A program made the translations under genes and the position numbers. From Nocardioides marmotae (GTDB lineage Bacteria > Actinomycetota > Actinomycetes > Propionibacteriales > Nocardioidaceae), in assembly GCF_013177455.1 (NCBI RefSeq), contig NZ_CP053660.1, positions 372,001-436,000 of the forward strand: DNA of 64,000 nucleotides. The letters run 5' to 3'. The notes under the pieces are model-generated. The model searched no databases. It saw nothing but the letters and a program-made list of their open reading frames with translations, and had not been told where the DNA came from. Of the stretch, positions 1-9,600 are shown one piece after another. Within the stretch, counting starts at the first letter, position 1. Each line of letters starts with the position of its first letter.

Positions 1-2
1 TC

Positions 3-95
3 GGCGGCATCGCCACCGGGCAGAAGTTCGACCGGCACGGGCTCGCGTCGCACCCCACGACCACCACCGCGGCCGTCCCGGTCGACCGGACCTGA
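3..95 (+). CDS. C-terminal fragment of an unidentified protein
   Basis: An open frame enters from the left edge and ends at a TGA at 93-95, giving the last 30 residues of a protein (ending AAVPVDRT). The tail is Thr/Ala-rich and matches no family I can name. Codon use is GC3-rich like its neighbours, so it is probably the real end of an upstream gene, but without the rest of the sequence no function can be given. Confidence 0.45.
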   Translation, partial: GGIATGQKFDRHGLASHPTTTTAAVPVDRT

Positions 96-144
96 CCGGT
101 CCCAGCCCGCTCCAGACCGGTCCGTGAGGCTCGTCGCAGCCGGC

Positions 145-171
145 TTGACCCACCCTTCCCGCGGGTAACTT
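145..171 (+). promoter_or_regulatory. Promoter of the acyl-CoA dehydrogenase-like gene
   Basis: TTGACC (145-150) and TAACTT (166-171) form a -35/-10 pair with a 15-base spacer, slightly short. The -10 is followed by 7 bases and then the ATG at 179, so the mRNA would begin at or next to the start codon (leaderless). This supports ATG 179 over the in-frame TTG at 170, which overlaps the -10. Confidence 0.55.
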
Positions 172-178
172 GGCGGAC

Positions 179-2224
179 ATGGCGACCGACACCGTGCCCC
201 CGTCCTCAGCCGAGGACGTCCCCTCCGTCCCCGGCGGCACCCCGCAGACCGACACCGACGCCCAGGTCGAGTCGCGCTCCGGGTACCGCCGGCCGGAGGT
301 CGACGTACCCGCGCTCACCCGCCTGCTCGACGGCAGGTACGCCGAGGTCCGCAACCTGGTCCGCACCAACCTCGCGGAGTACTCCTCGATCCTCGAGGAC
401 GCCGAGACGATGTCGGTCGGGGACTTCCGCGAGCGGGTCAAGGACGTCGTGCTGGAGATGGCCGCCACCGGCCAGACCGGCATGGGCTTCCCCGAGGAGT
501 ACGGCGGCGGCGGCGACATCGGCGCCTCGATCGCGGCCTTCGAGACCCTGGCGTACGGCGACCTGTCGGTGCTGGTCAAGGTCGGCGTGCAGTTCGGCCT
601 GTTCGGCGGCGCGATCCTCCAGCTCGGCAGCAAGCACCACCACGACGCCTACCTGGAGGACCTGGTCACCGGGAAGCTGATGGGCTGCTTCGCGATGACC
701 GAGTCCGGGCACGGCTCCAACGTCCAGGCGCTCGGCACGGTGGCGACGTACGACGTGGCGACCCAGGAGTTCGTCGTCACCACGACCCACGAGGCCGCCC
801 GCAAGGACTACATCGGCAACGCCGCCGAGCACGCCCGGCTGGGGGTCGTCTTCGCCCAGCTCGAGGTCGCGGGGGACTCCCACGGCGTCCACGCGTTCGT
901 CGTGCCGCTGCGCGACGAGGACGGCCACGTCCTCGACGGCGTCCGGATCGAGGACGACGGCCGCAAGATGGGCCTCAACGGCGTCGACAACGGGCGGATC
1001 TGGTTCGACCAGGTGCGGATCCCGCGGGAGAACCTGCTCAACCGGTTCGCCGACGTGACGCCCGCCGGGGTCTACGAGAGCGCGATCGAGAACCCCAACC
1101 GCCGCTTCTTCACCATGCTCGGCACCCTCATCCAGGGCCGGGTCTGCGTCGGCGGCGCCGGCATCAACGCCGCCAAGGTCGCCCTCACGCTGGCGGTGAA
1201 GTACGCCAACAAGCGCCGGCAGTTCGAGGCGACCAGCGAGGACACCGAGGAGCTGCTCCTCGACTACGGCATGCACCAGCGCCGGCTGCTGCCGCTGCTC
1301 GCGCGCACCTACGCCCTGCACTTCGCCCAGGAGGAGCTCGCCGCCCAGCTGCACGACGTCCTCTCCGGGGTCGAGCAGGACGAGCACACCCAGCGCGAGC
1401 TCGAGGCCCGCGCGGCGGGCACCAAGGCGCTCGGCACCTGGCACGCCACCCGCACCATCCAGGAGTGCCGCGAGGCCTGCGGCGGCGCCGGCTACCTCTC
1501 GGTCAACCGGTTCGCCGCGCTCAAGGCCGACACCGACGTCTTCACGACCTTCGAGGGCGACAACACCGTCCTGCTCCAGCTGGTCGCCAAGGGCTTGCTG
1601 ACCGACTACGCCAGCGAGTTCAGCGACATGGACCAGCTCGGCATGGTCCGGTTCGTCACCGGCCTCGCCGTCGAGACCGTCATCGAGCGGACGGCGGTCA
1701 ACAAGCTGCTCGAGCGGATCCGCGACGTGCTGCCCGGCGGCGACGAGTGGGACCAGGACGCCGGCCTGCTCGACCCCGACTACCAGCTCGCGATGCTCCG
1801 CTTCCGCGAGGAGCACATCGTCGCCGGCGTGGCGCGCCGCCTCAAGCGCGGCATCGACCGCGGGATGAACCCGGGCGAGGTGTTCTCCCGGGTCCAGGAC
1901 CACGTCATCGCGGCCGGTCGCGCGCACGTCGAGCGGCTCGTGCTCGAGGCGTTCGTCGCCAAGACCGCCGCGCTGCCCGACGGCGACCAGAAGGTCGCCC
2001 TGAACCTGCTCTGCGACCTCCACGCGCTGAGCGTCATCGAGGCCGACCGCGCCTGGTTCATGGAGCACGGGCGGCTCTCGGTCGCCCGCTCCAAGGCGAT
2101 CAGCCGCGAGATCGGCAGCCTGTGCCGCAAGCTCCGCCCGATCGCCGAGGACCTCGTCGACGCCTTCGCGGTCCCGCGGGAGATGCTCCGCGCGCCCGAC
2201 CTGCTGGAGTGGCCGCCGGCCTGA
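179..2224 (+). CDS. Acyl-CoA dehydrogenase/oxidase family flavoprotein
   Basis: A 681-residue flavoprotein of the acyl-CoA dehydrogenase/oxidase superfamily, expected to oxidise the alpha-beta bond of an acyl-CoA in the cytoplasm. The first ~45 residues are a low-complexity Ser/Pro/Thr extension. The middle holds the FAD/substrate segment (CFAMTESGHGSNVQALGT), and residues near 456-463 read TFEGDNTV, the acyl-CoA-oxidase-type motif with the likely catalytic Glu near 459. The length and long C-terminal helical region resemble acyl-CoA oxidases more than 380-residue dehydrogenases. The start is set by the TAACTT-N7-ATG arrangement. It stands alone and faces ppa across a shared terminator. Substrate chain length, and oxidase versus dehydrogenase chemistry, cannot be told from sequence alone. 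Confidence 0.88.
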   Translation: MATDTVPPSSAEDVPSVPGGTPQTDTDAQVESRSGYRRPEVDVPALTRLLDGRYAEVRNLVRTNLAEYSSILEDAETMSVGDFRERVKDVVLEMAATGQTGMGFPEEYGGGGDIGASIAAFETLAYGDLSVLVKVGVQFGLFGGAILQLGSKHHHDAYLEDLVTGKLMGCFAMTESGHGSNVQALGTVATYDVATQEFVVTTTHEAARKDYIGNAAEHARLGVVFAQLEVAGDSHGVHAFVVPLRDEDGHVLDGVRIEDDGRKMGLNGVDNGRIWFDQVRIPRENLLNRFADVTPAGVYESAIENPNRRFFTMLGTLIQGRVCVGGAGINAAKVALTLAVKYANKRRQFEATSEDTEELLLDYGMHQRRLLPLLARTYALHFAQEELAAQLHDVLSGVEQDEHTQRELEARAAGTKALGTWHATRTIQECREACGGAGYLSVNRFAALKADTDVFTTFEGDNTVLLQLVAKGLLTDYASEFSDMDQLGMVRFVTGLAVETVIERTAVNKLLERIRDVLPGGDEWDQDAGLLDPDYQLAMLRFREEHIVAGVARRLKRGIDRGMNPGEVFSRVQDHVIAAGRAHVERLVLEAFVAKTAALPDGDQKVALNLLCDLHALSVIEADRAWFMEHGRLSVARSKAISREIGSLCRKLRPIAEDLVDAFAVPREMLRAPDLLEWPPA

Positions 2225-2240
2225 CCGGCCCGCACACGAC

Positions 2241-2280
2241 ACGAGCGCCCGGCCCCCCTCGCGGGGGACCGGGCGCTCGT
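2241..2280. terminator. Bidirectional intrinsic terminator hairpin
   Basis: A perfect 12-bp stem (ACGAGCGCCCGG at 2241-2252 with its complement at 2269-2280), extended inward by C-run/G-run pairing, lies between two genes that end toward each other. No strong U-tract follows, as is common for actinobacterial terminators. It should serve both the dehydrogenase-like gene and ppa. Confidence 0.8.
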
Positions 2281-2314
2281 CGTACGGCTGGGGCGTCAGC
2301 CCCGCGGGCGGGGC

Positions 2315-2809
2315 TCAGTGGCCGCCGGTCTCCTGGTGGCGCGCGAAGGAGGCGTGCACCTCGGCCTCGGCCTCGGCGCGGCCGACCCACTCCGCACCCT
2401 CGACCGACTTGCCGGGCTCGAGGTCCTTGTAGACCTCGAAGAAGTGCTGGATCTCGAGGCGGTCGAACTTCGAGACGTGGCTGATGTCGCGCAGGTGCTC
2501 CAGGCGCGGGTCGGTCGACGGGACGCACAGGACCTTGTCGTCGCCGCCGGCCTCGTCGGTCATGCGGAACATGCCGATCGCGCGGCACTTGATGAGGCAG
2601 CCGGGGAAGGTCGGCTCCTGGAGGATGACGAGCGCGTCGAGCGGGTCGCCGTCCTGGCCCAGGGTCTCCTCGATGTAGCCGTAGTCGGCCGGGTACTGAG
2701 TCGAGGTGAACAGCGTCCGGTCCAGGCGGATCCGCCCGGACTCGTGGTCGACCTCGTACTTGTTGCGCTGACCCTTGGGGATCTCGACCAGGACGTCGAA
2801 CTCGAGCAC
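2315..2809 (-). CDS. ppa: Inorganic pyrophosphatase (family I)
   Basis: A 164-residue soluble enzyme hydrolysing pyrophosphate to two phosphates, which pulls nucleotide and aminoacyl-tRNA synthesis forward. The family I signature DGDPLDALV is present near residues 53-61, together with the upstream [13 protein letters not shown] segment and the DYGYIEET metal/substrate region. Length is normal for bacterial enzymes. It begins with GTG, preceded by a good GGAGG ribosome site (GGAGGAAACAC-GTG). It is divergent from dacB with about 100 bp between them, the same ppa/PBP4 pairing as in mycobacteria. Confidence 0.96.
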   Translation of the reverse strand: MLEFDVLVEIPKGQRNKYEVDHESGRIRLDRTLFTSTQYPADYGYIEETLGQDGDPLDALVILQEPTFPGCLIKCRAIGMFRMTDEAGGDDKVLCVPSTDPRLEHLRDISHVSKFDRLEIQHFFEVYKDLEPGKSVEGAEWVGRAEAEAEVHASFARHQETGGH

Positions 2810-2913
2810 GTGTTTCCTCCGCTGGCTCCGGGGGCGTTCAGGAAGGCCCGGGACGGGCCAGGGGCACAGTGTCGCGCAGAATGGGTCCGGACGCTCATCC
2901 GGAGGGAGGAAAC

Positions 2914-4362
2914 GTGGCGCGACGTGATGTACGCCACGGCCGTCGCCGTGCGCGCCTGCTCCCGCTGGTCCTCCTGCTCTGCCTCGTCGTGGCCGCCGCG
3001 GCGGTGTGGCGGTACGACGTCCTCGACCGTTGGCTGGACCCCGCCGCGCCCACGGACCCCTCCGCCATCGCCCCGCCCGAGGAGCTGAGCCTCCCGCCGG
3101 TCGTCGACCCGTCCGCGGTCGCCGAGGAGCCCGCCGGTGGACCGGTCGCGGCGCAGGCCGTGCGCCGGGCGATCGCCCCCGCGCTGCGCGACGAGGACCT
3201 CGGCCCGCACGTCGTCGCCGCCGTCGGCGAGCTCGACGGCACCGGCGTGCTCGCGCGGATCGGCCCGAAGGGCCCGCTGCCCGTCCCCGCCTCCACGACC
3301 AAGGTGGTCACCGCCGTCGCGGCCCTGCTCGCGATGGACCCCGACACCACGTTCAGCACGAGCGTGGTCGAGGACGGCCCGCGGGGCATCGTCCTCGTCG
3401 GCGGTGGCGATCCACTGCTTGCGAGCGAGCCGACCCGAGCGGGCGGCGACGAGGACCGCGCGGTCTGGCCCGACCGGGCCGACGTCCGCACCCTCGCCCG
3501 GGAGACCGCGGCCGCGCTGAAGGCCGAGGGGCGCACCCGCGTCCGGGTCGGGTACGACACCTCGCTGTTCTCCGGGCCCGCGGACAACCCCCGCTGGCGC
3601 GCCGACTACGTGCCCGACGGGGTGGTCTCCCCGACCACGTCGCTCTGGGTCGACGAGGGTCGGCCCGCCGAGGGGTTCGGCCGGGTCGCGGACCCGGCGC
3701 TCACCGCGGCGACGGTCTTCGCCGGCGAGCTCTCGCGCCGCGGGATCCAGGTGGTCGGCGTCCCCCGCGAGCGGGCCGCCCCCGACGGGGCGACCGAGCT
3801 GGCGTCGGTGACCGGCGCACCGCTCTCGCAGATCGTCGAGCACGTGCTCGCCGTCAGCGACAACGAGGCCGCCGAGGTGCTGCTGCGCCACGTGGGGCTG
3901 GCCACCGAGGGCGTGGGCTCGGTCGAGGCCGGCCGGCGCGGCGTCGTACGGCTGCTCGGTGAGGCGGGCGTCGACCTCGGCCGCACCCGGCTGTGGGACG
4001 GCAGCGGGCTGTCCCGGCAGAACCGGATGGAGCCCGCGGCGCTGCTCGACGTCCTGCGCCTGGCGGCCTCGGAGGAGCACCCGGAACTGCGCGCGGCGCT
4101 GACCGGCCTGCCCGTCGCCGGTTTCACCGGCTCGCTGACCGACCGCTTCGACACCGGCGCCCCGGAGGGTCGGGGGAGGGTCCGCGCCAAGACCGGCACC
4201 CTCACCGGCGTGACCTCCCTGGCCGGCCTGGCGGTCGACCGCGCGGGCCGGACGATGGTCTTCGCGATGTTCGCCGACAAGGTCCCGGTCGAGGACACCC
4301 TCGGGGCCCGGGACGCGATGGACGCCGCGGCCGCCGCGCTCGGCGCTTGCCGGTGCGGATAG
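2914..4362 (+). CDS. dacB: D-Ala-D-Ala carboxypeptidase/endopeptidase (PBP4-type, S13)
   Basis: A penicillin-binding protein of peptidase family S13, expected to trim or cleave peptidoglycan peptides outside the membrane. An N-terminal hydrophobic segment (about residues 12-30, [18 protein letters not shown]) is a signal anchor or uncleaved signal. The three active-site motifs are present: STTK with the nucleophile near Ser127, SDN near 315, and KTG near 426 ([10 protein letters not shown]). I chose GTG 2914 because GGAGGGAGGA sits just upstream; the frame extends to 2869 without a ribosome site. Length is 482 residues, usual for actinobacterial DacB. DUF2342, tilS and hpt follow, as in mycobacteria. 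Confidence 0.94.
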   Translation: MARRDVRHGRRRARLLPLVLLLCLVVAAAAVWRYDVLDRWLDPAAPTDPSAIAPPEELSLPPVVDPSAVAEEPAGGPVAAQAVRRAIAPALRDEDLGPHVVAAVGELDGTGVLARIGPKGPLPVPASTTKVVTAVAALLAMDPDTTFSTSVVEDGPRGIVLVGGGDPLLASEPTRAGGDEDRAVWPDRADVRTLARETAAALKAEGRTRVRVGYDTSLFSGPADNPRWRADYVPDGVVSPTTSLWVDEGRPAEGFGRVADPALTAATVFAGELSRRGIQVVGVPRERAAPDGATELASVTGAPLSQIVEHVLAVSDNEAAEVLLRHVGLATEGVGSVEAGRRGVVRLLGEAGVDLGRTRLWDGSGLSRQNRMEPAALLDVLRLAASEEHPELRAALTGLPVAGFTGSLTDRFDTGAPEGRGRVRAKTGTLTGVTSLAGLAVDRAGRTMVFAMFADKVPVEDTLGARDAMDAAAAALGACRCG

Positions 4363-4372
4363 TTTCGAGGCC

Positions 4373-5434
4373 ATGAGCGAGCCGCTGCCGGAGCCCGGCC
4401 ACGACCGCGTGGAGTCCATGGTCGACTGGGACCTGGCGGTCTCCCTCGGCACCCGAGTCGCCGGGGAGGGTCCCGCCGTCACCCGCGACGAGGCGGCCGC
4501 CGCGGTCGCCGAGCTGCGGGCCGGGGCCGAGCGCTCGACCGGGCTGGTCCGGGAGTTCACCGGCCTGGTGGCCGAGGAGCGCACCGCCCCCGTGCTCGTC
4601 GTCGACCGCGCCGGCTGGGTCCAGGCGAACGCCGACGGGTTCCGCACCGTGCTCGCGCCGGTCATCGAGACGCTGACGGCCAAGAAGGCCCCCGGCGCGC
4701 TCTCGCAGGCCATCGGGTCCAAGGTCACCGGCGTCGAGGTCGGCGGGCTGCTGGGCTTCCTGGCCGGCAAGGTGCTCGGCCAGTTCGACCCCTTCCACGC
4801 CCCGCACGGGCGGCTGCTGCTCGTCGCGCCCAACATCGTCCACGTCGAGCGGGAGCTCCCCGCCGACCCGACCGACTTCCGGTTGTGGGTGTGCCTGCAC
4901 GAGGAGACCCACCGCGTGCAGTTCACCGCGGTGCCCTGGATGCGCGACCACCTCTTCGCCCAGGTCGAGGCCCTCGCGGCGACGATGGAGCCCACCGTCC
5001 TGCTCGACGACGGGTTCAAGCGGGTGGTCGAGGCCATCAAGCAGGGCCCTGGCGCCGGCAGCCTGCTCGACGTGGTCGGCTCCCCGGAGCAGAAGGAGAT
5101 CCTCGACCGGGTCACCGCGGTCATGTCCCTGCTCGAGGGGCACGCCGACGTGGTCATGGACGGCGTCGGGCCGGCCGTCATCCCCAGCGTGGCGAAGATC
5201 CGCGCCAGCTTCGATGAGCGCCGCAAGGGCGTCGGCTCCCTCGACCGCATCCTGCGCCGCCTGCTCGGCCTGGACGCGAAGATGGCGCAGTACCGCGACG
5301 GCGCCCGCTTCGTCCGCGGCGTCGTGGACAAGGTCGGCATGGCCGACTTCAACGCGGTGTGGGAGCGGCCCGAGAACCTGCCGACCCCCGCCGAGGTCGC
5401 CGAGCCCGACCTGTGGGTCTCGCGGGTCCTGTGA
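4373..5434 (+). CDS. DUF2342 zinc-dependent metalloprotease-like protein
   Basis: A 353-residue member of the DUF2342 family, an actinobacterial zincin-like group often annotated as coenzyme F420-associated. The metal-binding HEETH (HExxH) lies at residues 176-180 (WVCLHEETHRVQF). No signal peptide or membrane segment is evident, although residues ~120-135 (GLLGFLAGKVLG) are moderately hydrophobic. It sits between dacB and tilS, its conserved place in actinobacteria. A TAGTTT -10 (4360-4365) lies 7 bases before the ATG, so it may be transcribed leaderlessly as well as from dacB. The substrate is unknown, and peptidase activity is inferred only from the motif. Confidence 0.88.
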   Translation: MSEPLPEPGHDRVESMVDWDLAVSLGTRVAGEGPAVTRDEAAAAVAELRAGAERSTGLVREFTGLVAEERTAPVLVVDRAGWVQANADGFRTVLAPVIETLTAKKAPGALSQAIGSKVTGVEVGGLLGFLAGKVLGQFDPFHAPHGRLLLVAPNIVHVERELPADPTDFRLWVCLHEETHRVQFTAVPWMRDHLFAQVEALAATMEPTVLLDDGFKRVVEAIKQGPGAGSLLDVVGSPEQKEILDRVTAVMSLLEGHADVVMDGVGPAVIPSVAKIRASFDERRKGVGSLDRILRRLLGLDAKMAQYRDGARFVRGVVDKVGMADFNAVWERPENLPTPAEVAEPDLWVSRVL

Positions 5435-5441
5435 CGCGCTG

Positions 5442-6452
5442 ATGGCGCTGCACCCCGCCGTCGCGGCGGTGCGTCGCGGCGTGCGCGCCGCCCTCGCGCC
5501 GCTGCCACCCGGCGTACCCGTCGTCGTGGCGTGCTCCGGCGGCGCGGACTCCCTCGCGCTGCTCGCCGCGACCCTCTTCGAAGGGCACAAGGCCGGCCTG
5601 CGGGTGGTCGGCGCGGTCGTCGACCACGGGCTCCAGGACGACTCGGCCGCGCACACCGCCCGGGTCGTGGACCAGATGGCCGCCCTCGGCGCCGACGAGA
5701 CGCTCTCGGCGCGGGTCCAGGTCGACCCCGCCGGGCTCGGCATGGAGGCCGCCGCACGGCGGGCGCGGTACGCCGTCCTCGAGCAGGTCGCCGCCCACGT
5801 CGCCACCCAGGCCGGCACCTACGTCGGCGCTGGCGAGGGCCCGGCGCGCGTGCTCCTCGGCCACACCCGCGACGACCAGGCCGAGACCGTCCTCCTCGGG
5901 CTGGCGCGCGGGTCGGGCGGCCGGTCGCTGGCCGGGATGCGCCGCGCCTTCGGGCCGTTCGTCCGCCCGCTCCTAGACGTCACCCGCGACGACACCGTCA
6001 CCGCCTGCCAGGTCGAGGGCATCGCCTTCTGGGACGACCCGCACAACGCCGACCCCGGCTACGCAAGGGTCCGCGTCCGCCGCACCGTCCTGCCGGTGCT
6101 CGAGGACCAGCTCGGCCCCGGCGTCGCCGCCACCCTGGCCCGCACCGCCGACCAGGTCCGCCACGACGTCGACCACCTCGACGACCTCGCCGAGGCCCGG
6201 CACGCCGCCCTGGCCGGGCCCGACGGGTCCCTCCCCGTCGACGCGCTCCTCGCCGACCACCCCGCGATCCGCCACCGCGTCCTGCGCCTCGCGGCCCTCG
6301 CCGCCGGCGCCCCCGCCTCGGAGCTCTTCCACGAGCACGTGCTCGGCCTCGACGCCCTCGTCACCTCCTGGCACGGCCAGAAGTGGGTCGACCTCCCCGG
6401 CCACCTCCGCGCCCGCCGCGTCGACGGCCGGATCGTCATCACCCCCGCCTGA
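5442..6452 (+). CDS. tilS: tRNA(Ile)-lysidine synthase
   Basis: Modifies C34 of the AUA-reading tRNA-Ile to lysidine using ATP and lysine, which switches codon and aminoacylation identity. The N-type ATP-pyrophosphatase loop SGGADS is at residues 32-37, followed by VVDHGLQ and the GHTRDDQAETVLLGLARGSG segment typical of TilS. Length is 336 residues: the catalytic domain plus a short C-terminal part, as in other actinobacteria, rather than the longer E. coli form. The ATG at 5442 lies 7 bp after the DUF2342 stop. In mycobacteria hpt follows directly; here a 5.5-kb gene intervenes. Confidence 0.94.
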   Translation: MALHPAVAAVRRGVRAALAPLPPGVPVVVACSGGADSLALLAATLFEGHKAGLRVVGAVVDHGLQDDSAAHTARVVDQMAALGADETLSARVQVDPAGLGMEAAARRARYAVLEQVAAHVATQAGTYVGAGEGPARVLLGHTRDDQAETVLLGLARGSGGRSLAGMRRAFGPFVRPLLDVTRDDTVTACQVEGIAFWDDPHNADPGYARVRVRRTVLPVLEDQLGPGVAATLARTADQVRHDVDHLDDLAEARHAALAGPDGSLPVDALLADHPAIRHRVLRLAALAAGAPASELFHEHVLGLDALVTSWHGQKWVDLPGHLRARRVDGRIVITPA

Positions 6453-6512
6453 CGGCAGCAGCGGGCCTCCCGCGCCTCCCGACCCCAGGCTCTGGTTGGC
6501 CCATCCGGAACT

Positions 6513-6589
6513 CCGTTCCCGCCGCAGGTGGTCGGAACGGGTGGTTCTGCGCGAGAGACGTCCTCGAAAGTAAAGAGCGGCCCTACGTT
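6513..6589 (+). promoter_or_regulatory. Putative promoter region of the giant secreted protein
   Basis: The 172-bp gap after tilS has a 7-bp inverted repeat, CCGTTCC (6513-6519) and GGAACGG (6534-6540), 14 bp apart, followed by a TACGTT -10 candidate (6584-6589) about 35 bp before the ATG. I see no convincing -35. The gap is visibly less GC-rich than the surrounding genes. The inverted repeat could bind a regulator, but no known operator matches. Confidence 0.35.
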
Positions 6590-6624
6590 CCGCTCACTCG
6601 TCTCTTCTCACCCATGGGGCTGCC

Positions 6625-9600
6625 ATGAGCTTCAACCCGGTACGCCGGCCCGCCATCGTCCTTCTCGCCTTATTGGCGCTCGTCCTGTCCGGCCTGGCCT
6701 TCTCGCCCGGCGTCGCAGCTGTAGACGCTGACGTCTCGGCGATGCTCACCGGTCGCGTGCTCGACGAAGGTGGTCGACCCGTCGAGGGAATGGTCGTCAC
6801 GGCCGCGCCTCCGAGATCCACGACCCCAGCGGCGACCGCGAAGAGCCGAGCCGACGGCGGTTTCGAGCTCGCCGTGGGCGGCGGCCTGTATGTCGTGGCG
6901 GCGAGCGACCCCGACGGGACCTACGCCGAGACCCTCTACCGGGGCGGCGAGCCGGTGGAGGTGGGCGCCGGCGCGACGAAGGTCCTGGAGCCGATGACGA
7001 TGCGTGACGTCCAAGGGTCGAGCTGGGGACGGGTTCGCGGGCTCGTGGTGGACGCCGGAGAACGACCGGTCTCAGGGATCACCGCACTGGCGTACGAGTC
7101 GGACGAAAGCAGGTTCCCGGTCGGACGCGGCCAGTCGAACTGGCACACCCAGTACGGGAACCATGAGGAGACCGGGGTCTACACGATCGATCTGCCCGAG
7201 GGGACGTACAGCATCGCTTTCGAGACGTCAGAGCTGGACGAGCTGGTCTGGTACGGCGGAGGCAAGGACGTCGTGGTCGAGGTGAAGGCTGGGCAAACCA
7301 CCGAGCTCAACGGCACCATGGTCGCCCCCCGGCCCTGGGACACGGGCATCGAGCTTTCCGGGCGGGCAATCGGGCCCGATGAGAAGCCGTTGCGTGGGGG
7401 TGTTCCGCTCACGCTGTTCCAGCGGTATCCCAGCGGGACCAGCTTCCTTTTCCGTGACACTACGACGACCGCGGCTGACGGGACTTACTCGTTCGACGAT
7501 GCCCCGACGGACCGCCTGCTGACGGTCTGCATCGAGCTAGGGGGATCGGATTGGTCATGTCTCGGGAGCCGGGATCTCGTCAGCGCTGACTACTTCCGGA
7601 TCCCGGTTGGCTCCAAGTCCTTCGAAGCGCCGGGAACTGTGCGTGACCCTCGTGTCGAGGTGACGGCGCGGGTGGTGGAGATGGACGGCTCGCCGGTCGC
7701 GAACGAAACCATCAGCTTGGTCCCCGTAGCGGGACCCGGGCAGCAGTACCACGCGTTCAGCGACGGCGACGGCCGCATGGCGTGGGAGGGGGTCGTGCCT
7801 CGCGGCAGGTACGTGCTGTGCGCGGTTCGGCACGCTCCACACGCGTGCATCGCGGGCCAGGCGAACGCCTCAGAGGTGCCGTTCGACATCCCCGTCGACC
7901 AGACCAGCTACGAGGCCCCCGACCTCGTGCTCGGGCGGAGCGCGGTGGTCGTGACGGGCCGAGTGGCGGGATCGAGTGGCATCCCGTTCTCGAATGCGCA
8001 GGTCATTCTCTTCAAGCTGGCGGGAGGCGGCTACGAGCACGCGGGGTACGGCACGGCCGGTCCCGACGGGTCGTACCGCATCGCAACGACGGCGGGGGGC
8101 GGCACCTACACGGTCTGCGCCATGATGCCCATGTCTCGCTGCCTCGGAGGCGCGGGAGACCCGGCTCGAGCGGCGACGTTCGAGGCCGCCGCTGGCTCCC
8201 GGATGTCGGGCAAGGACATCGACCTCGGTCCGGGGGTGCCTGTGCGAGGCGAGGTGACGCTAGACGGGGAGCCGGCCCAACTGGGGTGGGTCCAGCTCTA
8301 TTCCGTCGGCGAGAACACTGATGGAAGCAGCTATGCAATCCCCCGCCACGGCGCTGAGGTGGTTGCCGGGAACTACGAGCTGACGGCTTTCGAGACCGGG
8401 CAACCGCTCACGGTGTGCGTGCAGGACCCGAGCCGTTCGCAGGTATGCCTGGGCGGCGTCGACCAGCCGGCCGCCGCCGACACCTTCACGGTGCGTGCCG
8501 GCTCCGACGGGTACGACGTCGGCGAGGTGATCCGCCTGACGTCGGCTCCGTCGTGCGACGGCGCTGTGCTGACGACCGGCGCGATCAGTCTCGGCATGAC
8601 GTGCGACGGCTCGCTGGGATCGGACGGTGTCGGCCTGCGGCTGGACGAGACGGGACACGACGCAGTGATCCCGGGTTGCGTGTGCGAAGGATGGGGCGTC
8701 GGTGATGCCAAGACGCAGTCGTGGGGCGGGTCGCACCGTGAGTCCGGAAGCACCAACATCACGAGGTCGAGCCTGCAGATCGTCCGTGGTGGTGCCGGTG
8801 TCGCGACCGGGGCGTCGTCGACCGTCCGGGTCGGACGTCAGTTCGAGGTGACCCACACCTACGCACCGTCGGTCCGTCCCAACGTCTTCAATGTGGCCGT
8901 CAGGGTGAAGAACATCGGTTCCGCTCCTGCTGACCTGCGGTACCGGCGAGTGGTCGACTGGGACGTGGCTCCCACGCAGTTCAAGGAGCTGGTCTCGGTC
9001 GAGAACGTCCGCGCCCCCGAGCTGGTCTTTGCATCGAACGACGGTTTCGCGTCGGTGAACCCATTCGCAGGCAAGACCGATCGAGGTGCCCGTGGACGGT
9101 TCGACCGCGTAGGCCCGAAGGACCACGGTGCGCTTCTCGACTTCGACCTCGGACGGTTGCCGGCCGGCGAGACCAAGACGTTCTACGCGCTCTACGGGGC
9201 AGCGAAGACCGAGGAGCTCGCGATCGACGACCTGCGACTGCTCGGCGCGCGGGCGTGGACCCTCGGCCAGGCCAGCGGTGACGCGAGCACGAAGGACACC
9301 TTCTTCTTCGCGGTCAGCGGTGAAGCCACGATCCCGTTGCCCAACGCGCAGCCGCAGGCCGCACCGGACTCGCTGACGGTTCGCAACGGTGGTGGAGGCT
9401 GGGTTGACGTGCTGTTGAACGACACCGATGAGGACGGTGACGTGCTGCGGCTCGGCACCGTGACCCAGCCTCAGCACGGCACGGCCGGCTGCGGCGCTGA
9501 GGGTTGCTGGTACCAGCACGATGGGAGCGAGGCGACCGAGGACAGCTTCACCTACGTTGTTGCCGACGGCCGAGGCGGGTTCGACCGAGGAACGGTCGCA

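Noticed and set aside
2560..5757. A 1065-residue minus-strand open frame opposite dacB and DUF2342
   Set aside because: Its translation is Arg/Ser/Pro-rich and lacks any family motif, while both plus-strand genes carry full catalytic motifs.
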